NCBI GenBank assembly: GCA_025331445.1 | Contig: JAIWNE010000053.1 | Coordinates: forward strand, 124,001-188,000 | Direction of reading: 5' to 3' | Source of the DNA: Blakeslea trispora | Lineage: Eukaryota > Mucoromycota > Mucoromycetes > Mucorales > Choanephoraceae | Length of the DNA stretch: 64,000 nucleotides | Part shown: positions 33,867 to 44,020 of the stretch, in pieces | Position numbering within the stretch: position 1 is the first letter of the stretch | How the letters are laid out: the number at the start of each line of letters is the position of its first letter | The notes under the pieces: model-generated | Told to the model about the DNA's origin: nothing | What the model saw: only the letters and a program-made list of their open reading frames with translations | Databases searched by the model: none | Program-made: the position numbers and the translations under genes

Positions 33867-34626
33867 TTAGTCACGCCCAGGCGAATCAAAGGGACCATAA
33901 CTAGCCATGCCCTTACAATGGTCTTTTTCCGTCAATCTGACAATGCTTGGATTCACAAGTTGAGAAAGCAAAGGAGGAGGGGAGACAGAGTATCTTGCTT
34001 GCTTTAAATTCTCTTTGTGAGATGTATGCAGATTTTGAATTGCTTTCAGTGTGTTTTCGAGCTGACACTACAATAGAAGAAAGCTAAGTAAAGGCCAACT
34101 AATTTCTGATACAAGTTGACATTTGCATACCTTGAAGCTCCAATAAAATCGAATTGTCTGCTGAAGGAATTCCTCCTTGTCCTTAAAATCAGGCTTTATC
34201 TCCAAAATATCTTCTCTCCAAAGGTGAAAGATATTTTCATTGAAGGACAAAGACCAGAGCTTTATCTTGTCCTCTGCAAACAGAAAAAAAGGGGAAGAGT
34301 TAAATGAATATGACGTTTTTCTAGCTCCATATAATACTATGAGTTTACCTACAGCATGAACAAAGAAAATTTTCACCGTCTGAAAGACATCAAGTGAGGC
34401 ATACTTCAGTTCGTCCGCTATTGTCTTGAGCATCGAAAGAACGGCGAACATGCCTTTGTGGTGATCGAAGTTTATTTTGGTTATGTCAGTGTTTTTAAAC
34501 ACACCAGAGACTTCTACAACGCAGACTTCAATATCGTGGAAATCTTGCAGCCTGATTACTCCGTCAGCATTGTAACAGAATCTGCCGTCTTTGAACTGCC
34601 CCTTTTGCTTTAATTGTCTAACGTGC
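33867..34626 (-). pseudogene. 5'-truncated gene of an unnamed family
   Basis: Three in-frame exons: 34626..34349 (after a CTGAAG acceptor-like site), 34273..34131 and 34067..33867, ending at TAA. They read HVRQLKQKGQFKDGRFCYNA, then VCVVEVSGVFKNTDITKINF, DKIKLWSLSFNENIFHLWRE, and finally LVNPSIVRLTEKDHCKGMAS..YGPFDSPGRD. Splice sites are consensus and the sequence reads as conserved protein; I have the impression that similar uncharacterised proteins are common in Mucoromycota, but cannot confirm it. The part that should hold the start is absent: 20-30 bp upstream of the first exon an inverted repeat (34656-34807) begins. Probably beheaded and non-functional. Confidence 0.55.
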
Positions 34627-34655
34627 CTTCAGTCTTAAAACGCCGAAAAAATCAT

Positions 34656-34807
34656 CAAACTTTGAAGAGCTTCACAGAAAAACTTTTGCAGGCAAAAAAC
34701 AAAATCCAACCTTTTAATGTTGTTTTAAATATGTTTTAGAACAATGTTAAAAGTTTAGAATTTTTTTTTGCCTGCAAAAGTTTTTCTGTGAAGCTCTTCA
34801 AAGTTTG
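34656..34807. repeat. 152-bp palindrome with perfect 44-bp arms
   Basis: Arms 34656-34699 and 34764-34807 are perfect inverted copies (starting CAAACTTTGAAGAGCTTC). The 64-bp centre is itself imperfectly palindromic (CTTTTAATGTTGTT against AACAATGTTAAAAG). The outer arms are identical while the centre has diverged, as in a MITE or foldback element with conserved ends. No clear target duplication is seen at the edges. Confidence 0.9.
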
Positions 34808-35764
34808 TCGGTTCCCGAAATTTTTTGGCTGGGAGGTATATGAGAACCCCAAATCTTGAAACAAGGTCTTTACAGGGCCTAAAATTAATCAAAACATGTA
34901 TTACTGAAATTTGAGAAAAATTAGAGCACAGCCACATGATATAAGAATTTAGTACTAGACGCGAATAAACTTACATAGATTAAGCCTGAACCAACCTGAG
35001 GGGGGGGGGGTTTAAGAGGAGAGTTGTCCTTCCCTCTAAAAAACTGTGTATAGATTACCTCCAACATAGAAAAACCTAAAGTGTAAACATTGTCTTAGTT
35101 TTTCTGTTTCTTAGACATCGTTTTAGCTCTTGAATGGATCGCTTACCTCTTCTTAAGAAAAGAACAAATAAAAAAAGGCCTATTCATTTTGATCAGTACA
35201 GATATGCGACAACAATCATGATAAAATACATGCCTTTCTTCCAAACAGTTACTTTTCTGGATGTCATCTAGACAGCAAGAAAGCGCGGAGTAATTACTCT
35301 AAGAGATCATTAGCAATTATTTCACAGCCTAAAGAACAGCCTTGTTACCTTTGTTTGTAATGTATTCATTCTAAATAATAATCAAAGAAAGAAAAGAAGG
35401 AAAAGGTACTTTTTTTTTCTTTTGTTTTTATAAATTAGATTGACTACATTACTGATCAGTTGTCCTCATTGTCTGATATATTGATTGTTTGTTTGATCTT
35501 TGTGTAAATTGGTCTGGGCTCTGCTATAAACAATGAACACCCTGGTTCTTTATTTAACAATACAAAAAAGACCAAATCTTCATTCTTATCATGAAAAGAG
35601 TAAAGCTTGATGTAGATCATTTACCTTGATTACTGTTCATTATTCTGTAGTGAAAAGAGAAAAAAAAGAGTAGGATGATACATTAATGCCTTTGCATCAG
35701 TGAAAGCATGCGAGTAAATCATGTCATACAAATCATATATATACTGTCGATTTGCTGAATGAAA
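34808..35764. other. Intergenic, no gene seen
   Basis: About 950 bp; a G10 run at 35002-35011. No recognisable coding content. Confidence 0.45.
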
Positions 35765-35990
35765 AGGTACTCGAACTGATGCCTGGTGAATCCGTCACTT
35801 TGACTTTGGCAGATAAAGCCGACTATTCACAAGAAAGAAAATGCCAGCAATGAAGTCTACAGAGTTTCTGATGAGTATCTTCAAACGCAGAACCCAAGCA
35901 ACTTTCCTCCTGCAAGTAGAGTTTACTTTAACTCTCATACTGACAATCTGAAAAACTACAACTTGTATTGGAACAAATGGGGACAGTTCC
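35765..35990 (+). pseudogene. Helitron/Pif1-like helicase relic
   Basis: Two short coding-like stretches in different frames. The first reads ELMPGESVTLTLADKADYSQ, the second EVYRVSDEYLQTQNPSNFPP. Together they match the order of the C-terminal part of helitron-encoded Pif1-type helicases (a 'PGE' segment, then '..YLQTLNPSxFPP', which precedes the 'LKVGxPIxLLRN' motif; the latter is not visible here). The frame changes near 35845, and no larger frame exists, so this is a decayed fragment. Confidence 0.4.
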
Positions 35991-36099
35991 CCAAAGAAAA
36001 AGAATCAAAAATTACTTCAATACACCATATCAATAGAATAAATAAATTTATATTCATAACCTTCTTACTAGAACAGTTCTAATATACACTTGAAATAAG

Positions 36100-36210
36100 G
36101 GCAGTGGTATATAAGGATCGTGGTATATAAAGTTTATATAATATTTTGAAACTCAGGTATGGATTGGGTGCGTCGTGGTATATAAGGATTTAGGGTCATG
36201 GTATATAACC
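36100..36210 (+). repeat. Four spaced TGGTATATAA repeats
   Basis: TGGTATATAA occurs at 36105, 36121, 36176 and 36199; three copies share a preceding G and two continue AGGAT. Spacing is irregular (16, 55, 23 bp). It may be a decayed minisatellite, a transposon end or a cluster of TATA-like sites. It lies 350-460 bp upstream of SF3B2, between two transposon relics. Confidence 0.7.
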
Positions 36211-36261
36211 TCACTGATGATGTGCGAGCAAAACTGGATTTTGCACTGAAAAAAAGCTGAA

Positions 36262-36432
36262 ATCTATCCAAGAAGACGAAACGAAGACGAAAGTAAAGAG
36301 AGTTTTGTAATTGAACAGGAAATAAGGTACAGCGAAAACTGTATCTTTGTAGATGAAAAGGACTTCAACCTGCACATCAACCGCTCACAGGCAAGAGCTG
36401 AAAGAGGACAGCCTGCTTGGAATCAGGTCGAT
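36262..36432 (+). pseudogene. Tc1/IS630-type DDE transposase fragment
   Basis: A stretch open for about 50 codons reading VIEQEIRYSENCIFVDEKDF and NLHINRSQARAERGQPAW. The order 'IFVDExxFNLHxxRxxxxxxxGxPA' is the region around the first catalytic Asp of Tc1/IS630-family transposases. No flanking domain, so a fragment. Not derived from the intact element at 31804-33133, whose corresponding motif is WTDESSF. Confidence 0.5.
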
Positions 36433-36561
36433 TTGAGGACTTTATAGATCTGCTAATTTATGCTTTGGTTTCTATCATTCAGTGACTGTTCATCAAGCAG
36501 AATTAAAAAGCTGTCTTTTTTTTTTTAGGCCTTTTTTTTTTATTCTGATTATTGTTGAGTC

Positions 36562-38526
36562 ATGTCAGCAGTCGCAGCAACACAAAACGACAGTATCCTT
36601 GATAAAAAGGATGAAACAAAAGCTCAACATCACAAGGTGAGAAGGAGAAACAAAAAGAAGAGCAAGAAACAACGCCAAGAAGAAGAAGCACAACGTAAGG
36701 CAGTAAGTAATGAAGCGCGTATTCTATACAAAACAAGCTTTTCTGACTCTATAAAAAAATAGTCGCAACAACAACAAAACGAAGATGAGCAAGTACCAGA
36801 TGATGTGGAAATTGAGTATGTGGTTCAGCCAGTTGACATGTCTCAGTTAAAGACTATGGACGGTTTATCCAACCTTGATGAAAACACTCTTCAGCAGTTT
36901 TCTGACATCTTTAAACACTTTCAAACAGGCAAACCAGAAGACAATGAAGAGGTAAATAATATCAATTAGCAAGGGAGAATGTAATGACTGAGCAATCATT
37001 GGCATAGGAATTTCCTGTGCTTGATAATACAGCACCATCATCTGAAATAAAGGAAGACAATTCAGACGACGATGAAGACGGAGACAAAGACTCGGACCAA
37101 CCCTTGTCCAAGAAGAAGATGAAGAAGATTCAACGTCTGACTGTAGCTGAGTTGAAACAGCTTGTAAAGAAACCCGAAGTTGTTGAGGCAAGTATGGCTT
37201 ATTCTTGTTATGATTTATCTCATGCTTATTCTCTCTTTTATAAAGTGGTGGGATGTAACAGCCAATGATCCCAAATTGTTAGTCTCACTTAAATCATACC
37301 GTAATTCAGTACCAGTACCTGCACATTGGAGTATGAAGCGAAAATACCTTCAAGGAAAGCGTGGTATTGAGAAGCCACCATGGGAATTGCCTGATTTCAT
37401 CAAGGATACAGGTATTATGGAAATGCGTGATGCTGTGAAAGAAAAAGAAAATGCAGCTGGACTCAAGAGCAAGATGAAGGAGAAGGTGGCACCCAAGATG
37501 GGCAAACTCGATATCGATTATCAAAAGTTACACGACGCCTTTTTCAGATTTCAGACAAGAGGCAAATACACGATGCATGGCGAGTTATATTATGAAGGTA
37601 AAGAATTCGAGACGAAATTAAAAGAACAAAAGCCAGGTCAACTATCGGAAGATCTGAAGGAGGCACTCAATATGCCACCGTTGGCTCCACCTCCATGGTT
37701 GATCAATATGCAGCGTTATGGACCACCACCCAGCTATCCTAACCTCAAGATCCCCGGTCTAAATGCTCCTATACCCGAAGGTGCTCAATGGGGTTACCAT
37801 CCCGGTGGTTGGGGTAGACCTCCTGTAGATGAATACAACCGTCCTCTCTATGGTGACGTGTTTGGTGTTGCCCAGCCAACAGCTGCACCTCCCGAGATTG
37901 TTGAACCCGTAGATAAACAACTATGGGGTGAACTTGATCCAGAAGAAGAATATGAAGAAGAATCGGAAGAGGAAGAAGAGGAAGAGGAAGAGGAAGAAGA
38001 AAGTCAAGGACAAGACGAAGCACCTACAACTGCTGCTGATGACCTGAATGATGGCCTGGCCACTCCCTCTGGCATGCAATCCATTGCCTCTGGTCTTGAG
38101 ACACCCGACCATATCGAACTACGTAAAGATCGTAAACGTGAAGAAGAGGACGGACCCAAGCAACTCTACCAAGTCTTGCCTGAAGTTCAAAAGAACATCT
38201 CTGGCTTCATGGGCTCGCAACATGGTTATGATTTGACTTCTGTTGAAAAGCCAGTTATTGCACCACCACCAGGCAGACAACAAGTCCCTGCTAAGCGAAA
38301 GGCAAATGATGTGGATGTGGCTATTGATCCTAGTGAACTAGAAAGTGGTTTAGATGAAGCTACCTTGCGTGCTAAATATGAAGCCCAGATGCGTGCCAAA
38401 TTACCATCGAGTGGTGACAATGAGGATCTATCTGATATGTATGCTGAACATGCCAGTCGACAAGCAAAGAAAGCAAAAGCATCAGAAAATAGAAAGGAAG
38501 GAAAGAAGAAGGAATTTAAGTTTTAA
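36562..38526 (+). CDS. SF3B2: Splicing factor 3B subunit 2 (SF3b145/Cus1)
   Basis: Subunit of the U2 snRNP SF3b complex, which anchors the branch-point helix. Exons 36562..36702, 36763..36951, 37008..37187, 37246..38526, total 596 aa. The conserved core is unmistakable: LTVAELKQLVKKPEVVE, the DUF382 block SVPVPAHW..KRKYLQGKRGIEKPPWELPDFIKDTGI, MGKLDIDYQKLHDAFFRFQT, and the PSP domain around GPPPSYPNLKIPGLNAPIP and PLYGDVFG. An acidic run of Glu follows; the C-terminus ends KKKEFKF as in other members. Intron 3 (37188-37245) starts GCAAGT, a GC-AG intron; that choice joins PEVVE to the next exon as the family requires. SF3b serves both major and minor spliceosomes. Convergent with BRL1/BRR6, the two stop codons being 2 bp apart. 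Confidence 0.95.
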
Positions 38527-38528
38527 TG

Positions 38529-39304
38529 TCAATAAAATTCGAGATGATAAAGAAACTAAACAACAATAAACAGACAATGACCTAGTCATATCGATTGAGT
38601 TTGAGTCAATGAAATCCATTAGCAAGCTTACCATGGCTTTAAGACTAAGTGAATCAACAAACCCGTTCAATAGTTCACCAACCACTTGTGCTGCTACTTT
38701 GGTAGTACTTGCTAGTATTGGCTGATATTGCCTACATGTAAAATAAGACTTGTTAAGGATGTCACTTGTTATTTCTTTTTTTTTGTTTCTCTTTTTCTCT
38801 CTCTCTTGTAAAAGGATATTTATCCCATTCACTACAAATAGATTGCCAAACTGCTCCAGCCAATTCAGGACCACACTGATGTTTTACGTAATTTTGGTGA
38901 CATTGTCGGGCTTTTTCTGCATATTCTGAAATTTCCAAACAAAATCAATCACTGCTTATTTTCTTCTTTTCTTCTTTTTATTACCTTCAAGTTTCAACTG
39001 ACAACGTGATTCTATCTCTGCAGTCAATGATCTGAGTAGTTGATAGGTTATGAATAGAATAGCAAAAATGCCTATAGCTCGCATGATGACTCGTAGATAG
39101 CTAAAGACAGTGATGAGATTGTTTACAAGGTAAGGATCATCCTAGTGATTTAAACCTGGAGATAATGATTGGTATATCGGGTGTTGCCAAATAACGAAAG
39201 CAACTGTCAATTAAATGCTTTATTCTCGAAAAAGGATCAACAGGAGGGGTTTCCTGTATGACCCTTTGTCTTTTAGTAGGTCTTTTATCTTCAAAGCTTG
39301 ACAT
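38529..39304 (-). CDS. BRL1/BRR6-family nuclear-envelope protein
   Basis: Nuclear-envelope membrane protein needed in fungi for nuclear-pore biogenesis and lipid homeostasis. Exons 39304..39156, 39100..38985, 38925..38820, 38737..38632, 38555..38529, total 167 aa. One membrane helix (MRAIGIFAILFITYQLL) precedes the lumenal domain with its conserved Cys: CHQNYVKHQC, ICSEWDKC and the closing LLNGFVDSLSLKAM, which parallels 'IINSFIEPISYKTM'. The third intron (38819-38738) is AT-AC and only this splice puts the fourth Cys in place. The second membrane helix usual after 'KTM' is not visible; the last exon adds only 8 residues, while reading through the last intron instead gives about 50 residues that overlap the SF3B2 coding end. 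The 3' end is therefore uncertain. Confidence 0.85.
38738..38819 (-). other. U12-type AT-AC intron
   Basis: An 82-bp intron beginning ATATCCTTTT and ending TTTTAC. TCCTTAAC lies about 15 nt before the 3' end, the U12 branch-site consensus at the right distance. No GT donor can replace it in this stretch, and the join gives the sequence EWDKC required by the BRL1/BRR6 family. Confidence 0.85.
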
Positions 39305-39617
39305 GCTTTTTAGATAAAATAAAAAAGAAAAAAAAAACCCAAAAAAAACACAGGGAAATGTGACGGACATTTGAATGAAATCATTGTTTATTGCTAAAGA
39401 AAACTACTTCAAGCTGGTTTCTACAGTACCATCATTAACATGGTTTTTACGTATAAAGAGCGACTATCTCAACAGCCTGATGAAATCAAAATGTCATAAA
39501 GATTTTATAAAATCAGAATTTTAAAAAAAAAAGAAAAAATAATGCATTTCTTTCCTCTTTGTTTCTCTCTCTTTTTTTTTTCTCTTTTTAAAAAGGTAGA
39601 ATACACCTTAAAGTCTA
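39305..39617. other. Divergent promoter region
   Basis: About 310 bp between divergent BRL1/BRR6 and the RhoGAP gene; a long pyrimidine tract (39550-39590) directly precedes the latter's start. No gene seen. Confidence 0.5.
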
Positions 39618-42094
39618 ATGATAAAAAACAATAGCTTTGATTCATCCTTTTGGCCACCCAATTCAGCAGACAAAGTCCTAAACTATCATCTTGGCTTACA
39701 GACATTATTTGATAGACTTGCATGTTCCGTAAGCGAGAATATAACCATCGCAACTTTTTTACAGAAACGTATTGAAGTAGAAACAGCCATTACTCAATTG
39801 CTCTCTTCTACCCTGGACTCACCCAAAGCAACCGCACTTGAACAAATGGAAAATGCACCCAACACAAGTCTAAAGAGTGCATTCTACACCATCTGTCAAG
39901 AAAGTACCGAAGCAATCCATTGTCATAAACTTCGAACCAATTTGTTGACACAAGAAGTACTTGAGCCATTGTTGGATTTTACACACGAATTTGACCAGAT
40001 GATCTCTTTGGCTAAAACAGAATTGAAAGAGCAAATTTCGGAATTTGAGCATGAGGCACAGTCGGCTCAAATGACTCAGTCTGTCTATTGGTCTCGCTGT
40101 AAGGCTCTCATGAATGCATGTCCTCAATTCAAAAGAAGCAATCGACTCGATCATCAATTTCTACCAACACTAAAGTCCTTACAGGATCATGGTATAGGCC
40201 TATCCAAGGAACAGATAATGAACCAACTGGCAAAAGCAGGTCATGAAAACGATTTCGATAACCAAGATGTATGGCAAAGACTACTGGCATTTGGTTTTCT
40301 CAAGCCTGTAGAAACTAACAATGAATCCCCTCTTTACAAATTACAATATGATGTCATGGATTGTTACCTGAAGCAGTCTACAAACGATCATAGTCATTTT
40401 GTTGGTCTATTCAAGTCAGCTCACCCTTCTGAAACAATTCATAAAGCATATATGGAAATGATACGTGCTGAAAGAGCGTACAAGGAAAAGGTGGCGTCTG
40501 CAGATAGGATGCGAATGAAACTTGAAGAGAATTTGGTAAAAAAAAAAAAAAAAGAAACAAAAAAAGGCCAGCATAAAAGGCAATATTAATGAACTTGGTA
40601 GTTTGACTGCTTAAATGAAATGGAGCAATGGGAGAAGAAAAGGATGATTGTCCTGAAAGAAGGTAACTTATGAAACCAAATCTTGATTGTATGTGTTACT
40701 CACTTTCTTGAAGTATTTCATTCAATGATGACCACATTTTCTAGTTCAATTTCAATTATGAGTCAGACTTACAACCAAATGTCATTATTTCAAGAAACAT
40801 TGAATGCTGAAAAAGACATTTCTTACATTGTCCAGCAGTACAAAACTGGTCCATTCTGTCCAAAACCATTTGTTTTCGAGAATTTCTTTGATGAACAAAC
40901 TAGCGATCAAATATTTGGAATTCCGATAGAAAAGGCTGCAGAGTTTCAAAAGGCATTTGTACCACCTATCATTTCATGCACACTACAACTCATTCAACAA
41001 GGTAAAGAAAAGAAAAATAAGTTTTTTACATGTCAATCTCTTTAACTTTTCCTCTTGATTCAGATATTGAAGCATTGCCCTTTGATGATAGAGCTGAAAG
41101 AATCAAGACTGTATGGTGTCAAGCTAAAGATATAAAGAGCATGAATCAGATCTGCAAAGAGTTGAACCATCTGTCATCCATAGAAGAGCTTGCAAAGGCA
41201 CTAGAATCTTATGATGCTTGTACGCTTGCCAATATCATTAGAATTTATTTGCTAGAGTTACCTGAATGCCTCTTGACATTTGATTTCTATGAGACAGTCA
41301 AGATTCTTTATTCAGTTCAACAGCATGATGAAAAGAGTCGAATCATATCGATTGCTAAACTACTATCGACTTTGCCATCAACTAATTATCAAACAATCAA
41401 GGCATTTTGTCTTCATTTGTCTAGGTAATGAATACAACACTATATCTTTTTAGACACTAATAACACGATATATATATATATACGTAGATTATTGCCATAC
41501 CAATCATCAGAGGAGTTTCTTCAGACTATATTGTATTTGTTTAGTCATGTTCTTTTACGCCCAAGAATATATTTATCTACTAATGTACATGATCATCACC
41601 CTAAAAGGCTATTGCGCGATTTGCTTTTGTCCTTTGACAAAGTCTTTAGTGCAGAAACCGACAAGAGCCAAGAGCAAAATGTATCTCGATTGACTATTGC
41701 GGCTGACACCTATTTCATTCAGAATCCAGTATCATCTCTTCCTCCCTTACCTCCTAAAGACACGCATTTAAACAGTTTTCATTTGAGCCGCCCAAGTGAT
41801 ACCAGAGTTCGATTCAACTACAACTCAACTGGGATACCAATCGTACCTCATTCATCCGTCACACTATTTCAAGACCCTGAGCATAGTCAAGCAACAACAC
41901 CAAACCATCAAACGTTCATGATAGAGGATGATAGCAGCCTGAACCCCGATAGATTGTCTACTGATATTAGCTTTGTTCTGGATTCAGATGATAGTGATGA
42001 TAGCAGTCAGACAAAACCTACAGAGCATGATAATTTCTCAACCAAGGATATATTGGACAATATTGACTTGCAAGACAATTATTCTTATTCATAA
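39618..42094 (+). CDS. F-BAR / DEP / RhoGAP-domain protein (Rgd2-like)
   Basis: Membrane-binding Rho-GTPase regulator. Exons 39618..40535, 40602..40662, 40714..41001, 41064..41424, 41488..42094, total 744 aa, all in phase. An F-BAR (FCH) start is clear (SSFWPPNSADKVLNYHLGLQ, then LFDRLACSVSENITIATFLQ). A DEP-like insert sits at about residues 185-250 (LPTLKSLQDHGIGLSKEQIM, then NQDVWQRLLAFGFLKPV), after which the F-BAR helices resume (HPSETIHKAYMEMIRAERAY). The GAP domain begins IFGIPIEKAAEFQKAFVPP and contains IIRIYLLELPECLLTFDFY. The segment that normally holds the arginine finger (G-x-x-R-x-S-G) is missing between IQQ and DIEALPFDDRAERIK. The tail is acidic and Ser/Asp-rich. The layout matches fungal Rgd2. 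Confidence 0.85.
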
Positions 42095-44020
42095 ATATGT
42101 CTTTATAAGCAGAGTAGAGATAATTAAACATGTTTTCTTTTGTTGTTGTCTAAGTAAACATCTAATTTCCTCGAATGAGCTTATTCTTTCTCAAACTTTG
42201 AATGAATTTAATCGTCACTTCTTTACGTTAATTGACCCCCCTCAAACATTAGATTAGACTTTTTTTTTAAGGGATGATTTCTTATTTCAAGATGCTAATC
42301 ACTGTGGCTGATTTTTGATTCAGTTTGATACAACAATAGCTTGTTGCGAATGGTTGGAGATAACACGGAATAAAAAGGCATCCTACCATTTGTTTATGTG
42401 AATTAGCTTTATTTTCAAGAGAACAAGTGTTTGTCATTATAAAGCAGACAGCAGCATAAACTATCGACGTTAAACTCTGTTTTCTTAAGCTTTGAATGGT
42501 TAAATTACAGGTGAATGAAGGATGGATGTTACCGTTGAGGCTGAATATGGAATAGGTTAAACACTGATTCGGTTTAAACAAACAACGTGACTTTCTTCTT
42601 TTCTTCTTTTTTTTGCTTCTAGATGAAACTGGATCTTCATGACGAAATAAACTTGTGACGATCAAATCATTAATAATCATGTTGTTTATTGAAAACAAAG
42701 CGCAGAATACGAGAACACCTTCTGTTTAAAGTCTATATTGACACCAAAAATCTATCGCAGTTATCGCTCATCTTGATTGCTTTTTGACCTCATTCTCGAG
42801 ATGCAATATGCTGTCATGCAATGCGATGAGGAATTGATTTCTACTATTATGTTTGTTGTCAAGAGGTTATCCATTAAAATTAAAGCCTGCATCAAACGGC
42901 AAACTTTGTCCCCAAAAAAAAAATAAAGTTTAGAAATAGAAAAGTGCAGTCGTAAGATACCAAAAAGCGACTTTGATTGTTTCCATTAGATGGTTGATAT
43001 CTTACAGCGCGCAGTCAACATACTAAAACTCTTCCTCGTAAGTCACGTTGGTCTGACTACCAGCGCGGATTATTCAAGGTGATATGACTGATGTACTTGT
43101 TAGAAATCAATTCAGGCAAAAATGCTTTCATTCACTACACATCAGTGAAGCATTTGAGAACTTTGCAGCTGTAGAAGTTTGTCGTATAAAATAAGAAAGT
43201 GATGCTACACAAAATATAACCATTTGCCATATGGTCGAATCAGATACAGAGACTAATCTGTGCTACTATACCCAATCCTTGTTGCTGCTCCAATTCTTTT
43301 ACTAAGCAAAGACCCTCTCTTTAAGCTTGTTTGATTTCTATTGATTAGATAGATAGATTACGTGGCTCAGAGAATACGTGTCGTTTCGGCAACAATGGGA
43401 TAACTCTGTTCCATCTGGTGTTACGAACATATCATTAAAACGAGTTCCGCGAGCTGACTTCCGAACCGTCAGATAAGTACTATCATTTACGAATGATACA
43501 AAGAAAGCAGTCTGGTCATCTTGTCTTGACAAAAAAAAAATGCTGCCCAATTAAACTGGCCTTAATCGACTATCAATTGCATTCTTGGTCAATTTGTATC
43601 ACAATCGAATTCTGATTTGTTGACGGATCAAACATGCTAGTCAGAAAATAGAAATTGATTATACCGTCGGCGCACATAAACCGCTCAAATCCCGATTAAG
43701 GTTTAGAAAAAAAAAAAGAGTGGCAACGCTTATTAGTAATAAGTGTCAAGTTTTTTTTTGGAGTCACATCTATTACCAAGAAACCACTATATAAATCAAG
43801 TTTTTTTCTTTATTTTTTTTTTATTTCTTTTCTTTAGACAACTCTTGTATACAAACTTTTCTTTGCTCTTTGTTTCTATAAACTCTTTTTTAAAAAAAAA
43901 AGGTATTACGTTTACCACTTTCTTGCTTGATCAGACAAGGCATGCTTACTAACAAAAATTAATACTATTATAGCAGATCAAAAAAGAAAACTTTTTTCTT
44001 GAACAGAACAGAAACTATCA
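42095..44020. other. Intergenic upstream of the ABC transporter
   Basis: About 1.9 kb with no accepted gene. Frames at 42282-42698 and 43338-43550 (minus) show no family features. The promoter of the transporter should lie in the last few hundred bases; long T tracts (43801-43835) and A10 (43892-43901) are present, and ACTATATAAATC at 43787 is a TATA-like candidate. Confidence 0.45.

Noticed and set aside
42282..42698. 138-codon minus-strand open frame
   Set aside because: No motif, contains a poly-Lys run from a T-rich tract, no splice context; treated as chance.
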